Assembly (NCBI RefSeq): GCF_001705035.1
Contig: NZ_MCIG01000005.1
Coordinates: 1 to 64,000 of the forward strand
Length of the DNA stretch: 64,000 bases
Direction of reading: 5' to 3'
Origin: Curtobacterium sp. UCD-KPL2560
GTDB taxonomy: Bacteria; Actinomycetota; Actinomycetes; Actinomycetales; Microbacteriaceae
In this document: one piece after another, positions 17,488 to 25,208 of the stretch
How positions within the stretch are numbered: position 1 is the stretch's first letter
Layout: every line of letters begins with the position of its first letter
Notes under the pieces: generated by a model
The model's input: only the letters and a program-made list of their open reading frames with translations
The model's database searches: none
Told to the model about the DNA's origin: nothing
Position numbers and translations under genes: made by a program

Positions 17488-18243
17488 ATGCGCAACCGTA
17501 CCGTCCAGGTGGTCCTCACCACCGCCCTCCTCGCCTCGGCGCTCGTCGCCGCTCCCCTCGCCCAGGCGCCCGACCACGCGGAGGCGGCCACGCCGCCGAA
17601 GCGCGCCGGCACGTTCGTCCAGACGTTCCGCGAGGACTTCACCACCCCGGCGGCGGCGAACGGCCGGTTCGCTGCGCGGTACCAGGACTCCTGGCAGCCC
17701 TACCCCGACGGCATGGGCGACGGGAAGTACTGGTCCGGCTCGCAGGTGAGCGCGCACGACGGCGTGCTCGACGTCACGCTGAGCGGGTCGCGCGGTGCTG
17801 CCGGCACGTTCGGCACGAAGCGCGGAGCCTGGTCGAACGTCGGCGGCTCGTTCAGCGTGCGGGCGAAGGCGGTCGGCGCGGACGGGAACGGCGCGGCGTT
17901 CATCCTGTGGCCGACGTCGAACGTCTGGTCCGAGGGCGAGCTCGACTTCCCCGAGGGCGACTTCGACGCGGAGCCGTGGGCCCACCACCACTCGATGACC
18001 CCGGGCAACGAGGTCCAGGCCGTCAGCGCCGGCACCGGCGTCTCGTGGCGGCAGTGGCACACCTACACGATCCAGTGGATCCCGGGGAAGAGCGTCACGT
18101 ACCTCGTCGACGGTCGGGTGCTGCAGACCGTGACCCGCGACGTGCCGACGACGCCGCACCGCTTCATGTTCCAGACCGGGAACTGGGGCAAGGCGGGGCA
18201 CCTCACCATCGACTGGGTGTCGATGTCGGCCTACCGCCCCTAG
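17488..18243 (+). CDS. Secreted glycoside hydrolase family 16 protein
   Basis: This 251-residue extracellular glycosidase has a Sec signal peptide (about residues 1-33, ending AEA). The GH16 jelly roll follows: FREDFTTP at the mature start, then the catalytic ExDxxE motif read as ELDFPEGD at about residues 151-158, and WHTYTIQWIPGKSVTYLVDG downstream. GH16 enzymes cleave beta-1,3/1,4-glucans or galactans; the substrate is not determined. AGGAAGG seven bases upstream supports the ATG at 17488. It lies at the right end of the plus-strand insert between tsaB and tsaE. Confidence 0.85.
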   Translation: MRNRTVQVVLTTALLASALVAAPLAQAPDHAEAATPPKRAGTFVQTFREDFTTPAAANGRFAARYQDSWQPYPDGMGDGKYWSGSQVSAHDGVLDVTLSGSRGAAGTFGTKRGAWSNVGGSFSVRAKAVGADGNGAAFILWPTSNVWSEGELDFPEGDFDAEPWAHHHSMTPGNEVQAVSAGTGVSWRQWHTYTIQWIPGKSVTYLVDGRVLQTVTRDVPTTPHRFMFQTGNWGKAGHLTIDWVSMSAYRP

Positions 18244-18266
18244 GCGCCGACGCGGCACCGGTCCCC

Positions 18267-18293
18267 GGTGCCCGGGGTCATGCCCCGGGCGCC
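18267..18293. terminator. Bidirectional hairpin between GH16 gene and tsaE
   Basis: GCCCGGGG (18270-18277) pairs with 18283-18290 around TCATG; flanking bases extend the stem to 18267-18293 with one wobble. It sits between convergent genes. Confidence 0.6.
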
Positions 18294-18306
18294 GGGGGCA
18301 CGGCGG

Positions 18307-18876
18307 TCAGAGCGTGGTGTCCGCCCACCGGGCACCGGTCGCGGTGACGACCACGCGACGCGGCTCGTCGGGCACGTCGTCCGGGTCGGTGGCCTCGGCC
18401 TCGGGTCCGTCGTCGCCGGCCGGGGCCGCTGCGCCGGTGGCCCGGGTGATCTCGACGTCGAGCACCGCGTCCGAGACGCCGTCGACGAAGCCGCGCCCCC
18501 ACTCGACCACGACGATCGAGCCGTCCCAGTCGAGGTCGAGGTCGTCGAGCTCGAGCGGGTCGGACAGTCGGTAGGCGTCCACGTGCACCAGGTCCGGGCC
18601 GGCCGTCGTCGGGTGGGTCCGGGCGAGCACGAACGTCGGGCTCGACACCTGGCCACGAGCGCCGAGCGCGGCACCGAGGCCGCGCGTGAGGGTGGTCTTG
18701 CCCGCCCCGAGCGGTCCGGTCAGGACGACCAGGTCGCCGGCACGGAGCACCGCGGCGAGCCGGGCACCGAGCGCGGTCGTCTCGTCGGTCGTCGAGACCG
18801 TGGTGTCGAGCAGGACGCGGGCAGCACCGTCGACGGCGGCGTCCTGCACGCCGTCGTCCGCGCGCTCGTCGGTCAC
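18307..18876 (-). CDS. tsaE: tRNA threonylcarbamoyladenosine biosynthesis ATPase TsaE
   Basis: This 189-residue P-loop ATPase of the t6A pathway carries Walker A VLTGPLGAGKTTLTRGL, SSPTFVLAR (switch-like segment), HVDAYRL and VVVEWGRG, the family signature set. GTG at 18876 is chosen because it forms a GTGA overlap with the upstream alr stop and has a GGGGGGAG stretch just ahead. A second GTG seven codons upstream (18897) is possible. Separation from tsaB by the plus-strand insert is unusual. A low-complexity Asp/Glu/Ala segment precedes the last 20 residues. Confidence 0.92.
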   Translation of the reverse strand: MTDERADDGVQDAAVDGAARVLLDTTVSTTDETTALGARLAAVLRAGDLVVLTGPLGAGKTTLTRGLGAALGARGQVSSPTFVLARTHPTTAGPDLVHVDAYRLSDPLELDDLDLDWDGSIVVVEWGRGFVDGVSDAVLDVEITRATGAAAPAGDDGPEAEATDPDDVPDEPRRVVVTATGARWADTTL

Positions 18877-20036
18877 GGCTGCTCCCCCCGCAGCCACGAG
18901 CCGACCCGGCCCTCGACCTCGTGACCCTCGTACTCGCGCGGCACCCGGGCACCGATGCGGCAGGTGATCTCCTCACCGATGGTGCCGAGCGCCTCGCCCC
19001 ACTCGATGACGGTCATCTCGTCGTGCTCCCCCGTGCCGAAGAGCACGACGGTGTCCCCGACGCGCACGTCGTCGTCGCCGACGTCGACGAGGAACTGGTC
19101 CATCGCGACGCGACCGGCGACCGGGTACCGGCGGCCGGCGATCGTCACCTCGACCCGCCCCTGGGCGCGACGCGGCACCCCGTCGGCGTACCCGACCGGG
19201 ACGAGCGCCAGCGTGGTCTCCCGCGCGGTGCGGTAGGTGTAGTCGTAGGAGACGCCGGTGTCGACCGGGACGCGCTTGGTCTTCGCGACCGAGGCCGTCA
19301 GGGTCATCACCGGCTCGAGCCCGAGGTCGGCCGCCGAGACGCCGTCCGCGCCGGGGATGCCGAACAGGTTCGCCCCCATCCGGACCATGTCCTTGCGGAA
19401 CTCCTTGCGCTCGAGCCCGGCCAGGGACGCGGCGACGTGCTCGAACGGCACGTCGAGCCCGAGGTCCTCGGCCTGTGCGACCGCGGCGTCGAAGACCGCG
19501 ACGGCCGCGCTGTCGTCGTCGTCCGACGACTCGGCGAGGTGCGTGTACGCGGCGACGACCTCGATGCGACCGGCACGCTGCGCGTCGACGGCGAGCGCGA
19601 CGAGCGCGGGCCAGGCGTCCGGGGTCGCACCGTCGCGGTGCAGGCCGGAGTCGACCCCGAGGTGGACCCGGGCCGGACGCTGGTCGACGGCGTCGACGAC
19701 CCGCTGGAGCTCGGCCGCGTTCGAGACGCCGAGGTCCACCGCGGAGTCGATCGCGTCGCGGAAGTCGAGTGCGGGGTCGTGCTGCCACGTGAACAGGTGG
19801 ACGTCCTCGCCGACGCCGATCGCGCGCAGGCGCAGCGCGTCGGGGACCGTGAGCACGCCGATCCACCGGACACCGGCGTCGACGGCCGCGAGGGCGATCG
19901 GTTCGAGGCCGTGCCCGTAGGCGTCGGCCTTCATGATCGCCATCACCTCGACCGGCTCCATCCAGCCCCGGACCAGGTCGAGGTTCGAGCGGTAGGCGTC
20001 GAGGTCGATCCGGGCCCGTCGCAGCGGCGCGTTCAC
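18873..20036 (-). CDS. alr: Alanine racemase paralogue 1
   Basis: This 387-residue PLP-dependent racemase makes D-alanine for peptidoglycan. PLP-binding Lys36 lies in AIMKADAYGHG, the second-subunit catalytic Tyr in GVSYDYTYR, the substrate Arg in DSGLHRDG, and MDQ in the late beta domain (GRVAMDQFLVDVG). At the position where Alr usually has TIxYE it reads TIGEE, so the usual Tyr of the entry/active-site gate is Glu. GTG at 20036 overlaps the stop of the second racemase gene (GTGA), so both are translated from one message. Sequence identity to the neighbour is visibly low, so this is an old duplication. Confidence 0.9.
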   Translation of the reverse strand: MNAPLRRARIDLDAYRSNLDLVRGWMEPVEVMAIMKADAYGHGLEPIALAAVDAGVRWIGVLTVPDALRLRAIGVGEDVHLFTWQHDPALDFRDAIDSAVDLGVSNAAELQRVVDAVDQRPARVHLGVDSGLHRDGATPDAWPALVALAVDAQRAGRIEVVAAYTHLAESSDDDDSAAVAVFDAAVAQAEDLGLDVPFEHVAASLAGLERKEFRKDMVRMGANLFGIPGADGVSAADLGLEPVMTLTASVAKTKRVPVDTGVSYDYTYRTARETTLALVPVGYADGVPRRAQGRVEVTIAGRRYPVAGRVAMDQFLVDVGDDDVRVGDTVVLFGTGEHDEMTVIEWGEALGTIGEEITCRIGARVPREYEGHEVEGRVGSWLRGEQP

Positions 20037-21136
20037 GTCGTCCTCCGTTCGACGCTGCGGCCGACCCGGGCGACCACCTCGTAGTTGATGGTGCCGATCG
20101 CGGTGGCCCACTCCTCGACCGCCGGGTCGCCGTCAGCCGGGTCGCCCCAGAGCACGACCTCGTCGCCGACCTGCACGTCCGCGTCGCCGATGTCGATGTG
20201 CATGGCGTTCATGGCCACGCGACCCACGACCGGGAACCGACGGTCACCGATGCGCACCGAGACGTGGTTGCCGAAGTCGCGGTCGAACCCGTCCGAGTAG
20301 CCGAGGCCGATCACCGCGAGGCGGGTGTCGGTCGCCGCCCGCCAGGTGTAGCCGTAGCTCACCCCGTCGCCCGCCGGCACCGGGACCGTCCGGAGCACCG
20401 CGGCGGTCACGCGCATGGCGGGGCGCAGGCCGAGGTCGGCCGAGGTCCGGTCGGCGAAGGGGCTCAGGCCGTACAGCGCGAGACCGACCCGGGCGGCGTC
20501 GTGCCGGGTCTCGGGGACGGCGATGCCCGCGGCACTCGCGGCCAGGTGCACCACGTCCGGGACGACACCGTTGGCCGCGAGTCCGTCGAGCGCGCGCCGC
20601 AGGGCGGCGTCCTGGTCGAGGTCGTCGGCGCGTGACGCGTTCGACAGGTGCGACATGAGTCCCTCGACCCGTGTCCGCCCGCCCTGCTGCCGGATCCGTC
20701 CCGCCACCGCGAAGAGCTCGGCCCACTCGGACTCGACCGCACCGTTCCGGCTCAGCCCGGTGTCGACGCACAGGTGCACGGCGGGGACCTCGGAGTCGGC
20801 TGCGGCGGCGAGCTGCTCGACGCTCGACACCGCGGGGGTGACGTCGTACTGTGCCGCGCGCCGGAAGTCCTCGTCGGGGGCGTGCAACCACGCGAGGATC
20901 CGCACGTGCCGGTCGACCCCGGCCTGGCGGAGCGCGATGCCCTCGTCGAGGTCGGCGACGCCGAGCCACTCCGCGCCCGCGTCGACGAAGGCCCGCGCGG
21001 CGTCGAGGGCCCCGTGGCCGTAGCCGTTCGCCTTGACGACCGCGATGACCCCCGCCGGTGCGACCCGGTCGGCGACGGTCGCGTAGTTGGCGATGAGCGC
21101 CTCGCGGGAGACCGTGATGCCCGTGTACGCGCTCAT
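20033..21136 (-). CDS. Alanine racemase paralogue 2
   Basis: This 367-residue PLP-dependent racemase fold has Lys35 in VVKANGYGHG, the catalytic Tyr in GVSYGYTWR and the Arg in DTGLSRNG. It keeps the TINYE Tyr. However, the usual MD pair of the substrate pocket is MN (GRVAMNAMHIDIG), and the position often held by a carbamylated Lys (KVDTG) is CVDTG. It may be the housekeeping racemase with paralogue 1 specialised, or the reverse. A basic amino acid racemase role is possible in a family with D-ornithine-type walls; that is inference. Start overlaps the acpS stop (ATGA). Confidence 0.87.
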   Translation of the reverse strand: MSAYTGITVSREALIANYATVADRVAPAGVIAVVKANGYGHGALDAARAFVDAGAEWLGVADLDEGIALRQAGVDRHVRILAWLHAPDEDFRRAAQYDVTPAVSSVEQLAAAADSEVPAVHLCVDTGLSRNGAVESEWAELFAVAGRIRQQGGRTRVEGLMSHLSNASRADDLDQDAALRRALDGLAANGVVPDVVHLAASAAGIAVPETRHDAARVGLALYGLSPFADRTSADLGLRPAMRVTAAVLRTVPVPAGDGVSYGYTWRAATDTRLAVIGLGYSDGFDRDFGNHVSVRIGDRRFPVVGRVAMNAMHIDIGDADVQVGDEVVLWGDPADGDPAVEEWATAIGTINYEVVARVGRSVERRTT

Positions 21137-21507
21137 GCGCCCTTCCCTTCGATGACGACGAACGCCGTCGCGATCCCGCCGTCGTGCGAGAGCGACAGGT
21201 GCACCGATGCGACGCCCCGGTCGTCCGCGACGCGCTGGGCACCCTCGTGCAGGGTGAGCGACGGGTTCCGCTGGTCGTCCGCGACGACCTCGAGCTCCTG
21301 CCAGCTCAGCCCCGCGCTCGACCCGAAGGCCTTGATGAGCGCTTCCTTGGCGGCGAACCGCGCGGCCAGCGAGGTCACCGACCGGGGTTCACCGTCGCGC
21401 AGCAGTTCGGCCGGGGTGAACAGCCGCGCCCGGAGCGCGGGGGTGCGGTCGAGCACGCTCCGGAACCGCTCCGTGTCGACGACGTCGACCCCGATGCCGA
21501 TGATCAC
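21133..21507 (-). CDS. acpS: Holo-[acyl-carrier-protein] synthase AcpS
   Basis: This 124-residue phosphopantetheinyl transferase moves 4'-phosphopantetheine from CoA to acyl carrier protein, activating fatty acid synthesis. It begins VIIGIGVDVVDTERF with the metal-binding Asp, and contains FAAKEALIKAFG and the late VHLSLSHDGGIATAFVV, all standard. The GTG start is 5 bp after the glmS stop, and its own stop overlaps the racemase start. A longer upstream frame runs antisense-like through glmS and is rejected. Confidence 0.95.
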   Translation of the reverse strand: MIIGIGVDVVDTERFRSVLDRTPALRARLFTPAELLRDGEPRSVTSLAARFAAKEALIKAFGSSAGLSWQELEVVADDQRNPSLTLHEGAQRVADDRGVASVHLSLSHDGGIATAFVVIEGKGA

Positions 21508-21512
21508 CGCGA

Positions 21513-23360
21513 CTACTCGACGGTGACCGACTTCGCGAGGTTCCGCGGCTGGTCGACGTCGAGCCCCTTGGCAGCGGCGAGCTCCATGCCGAACATGTGC
21601 AGCGGCGCCACGGCGAGCAGCGGCTCGAACAGCGGCGTCGCGAGCGGGATGCGCAGGACCTCGTCGGCGAAGGGCAGCACCGCGGCGTCGCCTTCCTCGG
21701 CGATCGCGATCACCCGGGCACCGCGGGCGCGGATCTCTTGGATGTTCGAGACGACCTTGGGGTGCAGCGAGCGCGGGTCGCGCGGCGACGGCACGATGAC
21801 GAAGACGATCTGGCCGGGCTCGATCAGGGCGATCGGGCCGTGCTTGAGCTCGCCCGCAGCGAAGCCCTCGGCGTGGATGTACGCGAGCTCCTTGAGCTTG
21901 AGCGCACCCTCGAGCGCGATCGGGTAGCCGACGTGGCGACCGAGGAACAGCACGCTGCGGGTGTCCGCCATCCACTTCGCCAGCTCGGCGACCCCGGACG
22001 CGTCGTCGATGGTCTGCTGGAGCTTCGGCGCGAGGCCCTCGAGCTCGGCGACCTGCTCGGCGATCTCCTCGGTGGTGAGCGTCCCGCGCAGGGTCGCGAG
22101 GTGCAGCCCGAGCAGGTACAGCGCGACGCCCTGGGCGATGAAGGCCTTGGTCGACGCGACCGCGACCTCGGGACCGGCGTGCGTGTAGATCACGGCGTCG
22201 GACTCGCGGGGGATGGTCGCGCCCTGGGTGTTGCAGATCGAGAGCACCTGAGCGCCCTGCTCGCGGGCGTACTTGACGGCCATGAGCGTGTCCATGGTCT
22301 CGCCGGACTGGCTGATCGAGACCACGAGCGTGCGCCCGTCGAGCACGGGGCTGCGGTACCGGAACTCGTGCGCGAGCTCGACCTCGACCGGGATGCGGGC
22401 CCACTGCTCGATCGCGTACTTGCCGAGGATGCCGGCGTAGGCCGCGGTCCCGCAGGCGATGACGATGACGCGGTCCACCTGCTGCAGGCGGTCGGCGATC
22501 GGGTCGAGGTCGGTGAGGGTCACGGCGCCGTCGTGGACGCGGCCGAGGACGGTCTTGGCGACGGCCTCGGGCTCCTCGCTGATCTCCTTCGCCATGAACG
22601 AGCTCCAGCCGCCCTTGTCGGCGGCGCTGGCGTCCCAGGTGACCTCGAACTCGACGGGCGTCGCCGGGGAGCCGTCGAAGCCGATGACCTCGACCCCGCC
22701 GGGCCGGATCGTGGCGATCTCGTCCTGGCCGATCGCGAGGGCGCGCTGCGTGTACGCGACGAACGCGGCCACGTCGGAGCCCATGAAGTTCTCGCCGTCG
22801 CCGAGGCCGACCACGAGCGGGGAGTTGCGGCGGGCACCGACGACGACGCCCGGCTGCTCGGCGTGCACGACGAGGAGCGTGAAGGCGCCCTCGAGTCGCT
22901 GCACGACCTGCTGCATCGCGGTGGTCAGGTCGCCGGTCTCGCGGAACGCCCGGCCGACCAGGTGTGCCGCGACCTCGGTGTCGGTCTCGCTGCTGAAGGT
23001 CACGCCCTCGGCGAGGAGTTCGTCCTTCAGCGGCGCGAAGTTCTCGATGATGCCGTTGTGGATGAGGGCGAGCTTGCCGCCGTCGGCCAGGTGCGGGTGC
23101 GCGTTGCCGTCGGTGGGGCCGCCGTGCGTCGCCCAGCGGGTGTGGCCGATGCCCGTTCCGCCGTCGGCGATCGGGTGCTCGGCCAGGTCGTCGACCAGGG
23201 CCTGGAGCTTGCCGGCCTTCTTCGCCGAGGCGAGCTCGTGCCCGCCGTCGACGACGGCGATGCCCGCCGAGTCGTAGCCCCGGTACTCGAGCCGCCGCAG
23301 CCCACCGAGGAGGACCTCCTGGCTGCTCTTGTCACCGACGTAACCCACGATTCCACACAT
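21513..23360 (-). CDS. glmS: Glutamine-fructose-6-phosphate aminotransferase (isomerizing)
   Basis: GlmS makes glucosamine-6-phosphate for peptidoglycan precursors. The 615-residue protein starts MCGIVGYVG with Cys2 as the N-terminal nucleophile of the glutaminase domain, then RLEYRGYDSAG. Two SIS isomerase domains follow (CGTAAYAG, VSISQSGETMDT, and GRHVGYPIALEGALKLKELAY), with C-terminal PRNLAKSVTVE. The start is fixed by the required Met-Cys. A minus-strand TAGGAT box (23368-23373) ends 7 nt before ATG, so the message is probably leaderless and no glmS ribozyme is possible in a leader. It heads glmS-acpS-alr-alr-tsaE. Confidence 0.97.
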   Translation of the reverse strand: MCGIVGYVGDKSSQEVLLGGLRRLEYRGYDSAGIAVVDGGHELASAKKAGKLQALVDDLAEHPIADGGTGIGHTRWATHGGPTDGNAHPHLADGGKLALIHNGIIENFAPLKDELLAEGVTFSSETDTEVAAHLVGRAFRETGDLTTAMQQVVQRLEGAFTLLVVHAEQPGVVVGARRNSPLVVGLGDGENFMGSDVAAFVAYTQRALAIGQDEIATIRPGGVEVIGFDGSPATPVEFEVTWDASAADKGGWSSFMAKEISEEPEAVAKTVLGRVHDGAVTLTDLDPIADRLQQVDRVIVIACGTAAYAGILGKYAIEQWARIPVEVELAHEFRYRSPVLDGRTLVVSISQSGETMDTLMAVKYAREQGAQVLSICNTQGATIPRESDAVIYTHAGPEVAVASTKAFIAQGVALYLLGLHLATLRGTLTTEEIAEQVAELEGLAPKLQQTIDDASGVAELAKWMADTRSVLFLGRHVGYPIALEGALKLKELAYIHAEGFAAGELKHGPIALIEPGQIVFVIVPSPRDPRSLHPKVVSNIQEIRARGARVIAIAEEGDAAVLPFADEVLRIPLATPLFEPLLAVAPLHMFGMELAAAKGLDVDQPRNLAKSVTVE

Positions 23361-23367
23361 GCCGACG

Positions 23368-23373
23368 ATCCTA
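23368..23373 (-). promoter_or_regulatory. -10 box (TAGGAT) of glmS, leaderless
   Basis: TAGGAT on the minus strand lies 7 nt before the glmS ATG, a spacing that puts the transcription start at the start codon. Confidence 0.5.
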
Positions 23374-23417
23374 CGGTGTGTCCGGCCGCCCACCCTGCGG
23401 AGCACGGGTACCGGGGA

Positions 23418-23423
23418 TAACGT
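23418..23423 (+). promoter_or_regulatory. -10 box (TAACGT) of the glutathione peroxidase gene, leaderless
   Basis: TAACGT ends 7 nt before the ATG at 23431. No Shine-Dalgarno sequence is present, which supports a leaderless message divergent from glmS. Confidence 0.45.
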
Positions 23424-23430
23424 TTGGACC

Positions 23431-23916
23431 ATGGGCCGCTTCGACGACATCGCGATCACCACACTGCAGGGCGAGCAGACCACCTTCGGACAGTTCTCCG
23501 ACCGGGCGGTGCTCGTCGTGAACGTCGCCTCGCGCTGCGGGCTGGCACCCCAGTACGAGCAGCTCGAGGCGCTCCAGGAGACCTACGGCCCGCGGGGCTT
23601 CACGGTGCTCGGCTTCCCGAGCAACCAGTTCCTGCAGGAGCTCGGCTCGTCCGAGGCGATCGAGGAGTACTGCTCCACCACGTGGGGCGTGACCTTCCCG
23701 ATGTCCGAGAAGGTCAAGGTCAACGGCAAGGGTGCCCACCCGCTCTACCAGGCCCTCAAGGAGACCCCGGACGCCTCCGGCAAGGCCGGCCGCGTCGCGT
23801 GGAACTTCGAGAAGTTCCTCGTCGCCCCCGACGGCACCGTCACCCGCTTCCGTCCGACGACGAAGCCCGACGCCCCCGAGGTCGTCGCCGCCATCGAGGC
23901 GGCGCTCCCCGCCTGA
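23431..23916 (+). CDS. Glutathione peroxidase family protein (thioredoxin-dependent type)
   Basis: This 161-residue peroxidase reduces hydroperoxides. Peroxidatic Cys36 sits in VNVASRCGLAPQ, with Gln66 (FPSNQF) and Trp124-Asn125 (VAWNFEKFL) completing the GPx catalytic tetrad. A second Cys81 (EEYCSTTWG) is placed as the resolving Cys of bacterial GPx that use thioredoxin rather than glutathione; actinobacteria generally lack glutathione. No signal peptide, so it is cytoplasmic. It is probably monocistronic, ended by the large hairpin downstream. Confidence 0.92.
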   Translation: MGRFDDIAITTLQGEQTTFGQFSDRAVLVVNVASRCGLAPQYEQLEALQETYGPRGFTVLGFPSNQFLQELGSSEAIEEYCSTTWGVTFPMSEKVKVNGKGAHPLYQALKETPDASGKAGRVAWNFEKFLVAPDGTVTRFRPTTKPDAPEVVAAIEAALPA

Positions 23917-24026
23917 GCCGACCGGGCCGGTCCGGCACGCGCCGGTGCCGGCAGCACCGGTCCGGCACGCGCCGGTCCGTGCAGCACCGGCCCGTCGTGC
24001 GGCGCGCGGACGCGCGCGCGGCACCG

Positions 24027-24082
24027 GACGGGAGGCGCGGGGCACGTGAGCCGGTCGGCTCACGTGCCCCGCGCCTCCCGTC
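24027..24082. terminator. 26-bp perfect inverted repeat built from the GGGAGGCGCGG element
   Basis: Positions 24027-24052 pair perfectly with 24057-24082 around loop GGTC. The arm begins GACGGGAGGCGCGGGGCACG. It lies between the peroxidase gene and coaA on the same strand and probably ends the former. It is one member of a repeated intergenic element found across the window. Confidence 0.75.
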
Positions 24083-24084
24083 TG

Positions 24085-24090
24085 TACGCT
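24085..24090 (+). promoter_or_regulatory. -10 box (TACGCT) of coaA, leaderless
   Basis: TACGCT ends 7 nt before the coaA ATG at 24098, directly after the large inverted repeat. Confidence 0.45.
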
Positions 24091-24097
24091 CGTGCCC

Positions 24098-25042
24098 ATG
24101 CCGATCACGGAAGCCACCGTCGCGCACCCGACCCCGTTCGTGGAGATCCCGCGCGCGGAGTGGTCGCAGCTCGCGCCGAGGGAGCACCTGTCGCTCACCG
24201 AGACCGAGGTCGTGCAGCTGCGCGGCCTGGGCGACCGGCTCGACATGCAGGAGGTGCAGGAGGTCTACCTCCCGCTGTCCCGCCTGCTGACGCTGTACGC
24301 CGCCGGTGCCCGCGACCTGCACGCCGAGACGAGCCGGTTCCTCGGCGAACGCGCCGGGCGCACGCCGTTCGTCATCGGCGTCGCCGGGTCCGTGGCGGTC
24401 GGCAAGTCCACCGTCGCCCGCCTCCTCCGCGAGCTGACGAAGCGCTGGCCGGACACCCCGCGCGTCGAGCTCGTGACCACCGACGGCTTCCTGTACCCGA
24501 ACGCCGAGCTCGAGCGTCGCGGGATCATGGACCGCAAGGGCTTCCCGGAGTCCTACGACCGACGGGCGCTGCTGCGGTTCGTCAGCCAGGTGAAGAGCGG
24601 CGCGACCGAGGTGCGGGCGCCGTACTACTCGCACCTGGTCTACGACATCGTCCCGGACGCCGAGATCGTGGTGCGGCAGCCCGACGTGCTCATCGTCGAG
24701 GGGCTCAACGTGCTCGCGCCGCCGGTGCACGGTCGTCTGGCGCTGTCCGACCTGTTCGACTTCACGATCTACGTCGACGCGAAGACGAAGGACATCGAGT
24801 CCTGGTACGTCGACCGCTTCCTGGCCCTGCAGCAGGAGGCGTTCGCGAGCCCGGACTCCTTCTTCCACCGGTTCGCGTCGTTGTCCCGCGAGGACGCGGT
24901 GGACACCGCGACGAAGGTGTGGCGGGCGATCAACGAGCCGAACCTGCTCGAGAACGTGCTGCCCACGCGCTCCCGGGCGACCCTCGTGCTCAAGAAGGGC
25001 GCGAACCACAAGGTGAACTCGGTGCTGCTCCGCAAGATCTAG
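24098..25042 (+). CDS. coaA: Pantothenate kinase type I
   Basis: CoaA phosphorylates pantothenate, the first step of CoA synthesis. The 314-residue protein begins with the type I pattern [13 protein letters not shown]. The P-loop [17 protein letters not shown] lies at about residues 91-107, then [26 protein letters not shown] and IVEGLNVL, all family blocks. It ends [14 protein letters not shown]. The ATG at 24098 follows a -10 box by 7 nt and is preferred over a GTG two codons earlier. It converges with glmM across a 62-bp palindrome. Confidence 0.96.
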   Translation: MPITEATVAHPTPFVEIPRAEWSQLAPREHLSLTETEVVQLRGLGDRLDMQEVQEVYLPLSRLLTLYAAGARDLHAETSRFLGERAGRTPFVIGVAGSVAVGKSTVARLLRELTKRWPDTPRVELVTTDGFLYPNAELERRGIMDRKGFPESYDRRALLRFVSQVKSGATEVRAPYYSHLVYDIVPDAEIVVRQPDVLIVEGLNVLAPPVHGRLALSDLFDFTIYVDAKTKDIESWYVDRFLALQQEAFASPDSFFHRFASLSREDAVDTATKVWRAINEPNLLENVLPTRSRATLVLKKGANHKVNSVLLRKI

Positions 25043-25095
25043 CGGGGCGCGGGGCGCGGCGCCGCGGCATGGCGCCGCCCAGCGCGACGTGCTCC

Positions 25096-25157
25096 CGCAC
25101 AACGGAAAGCAGCTCGCACCACGTGATCACGTGGTGCGAGCTGCTTTCCGTTGTGCG
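25096..25157. repeat. 62-bp perfect palindrome without a loop
   Basis: Positions 25096-25126 are the exact reverse complement of 25127-25157, with no spacer. The arm starts CGCACAACGGAAAGCAGCTC and its centre reads CACGTGATCACGTG. It lies between convergent coaA and glmM and could act as a bidirectional terminator. Its moderate GC content, exact symmetry and lack of loop set it apart from the GC-rich hairpins elsewhere in the window. Confidence 0.9.
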
Positions 25158-25208
25158 AACGCCGGCGGGACGGCCGGGCCAGCCAGGCCGGCCAGGCCCC
25201 GCCGGGCC

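Noticed and set aside
23361-23430. glmS ribozyme
   Set aside because: The likely transcript is leaderless and the 70-bp region is too short and lacks the ribozyme core.
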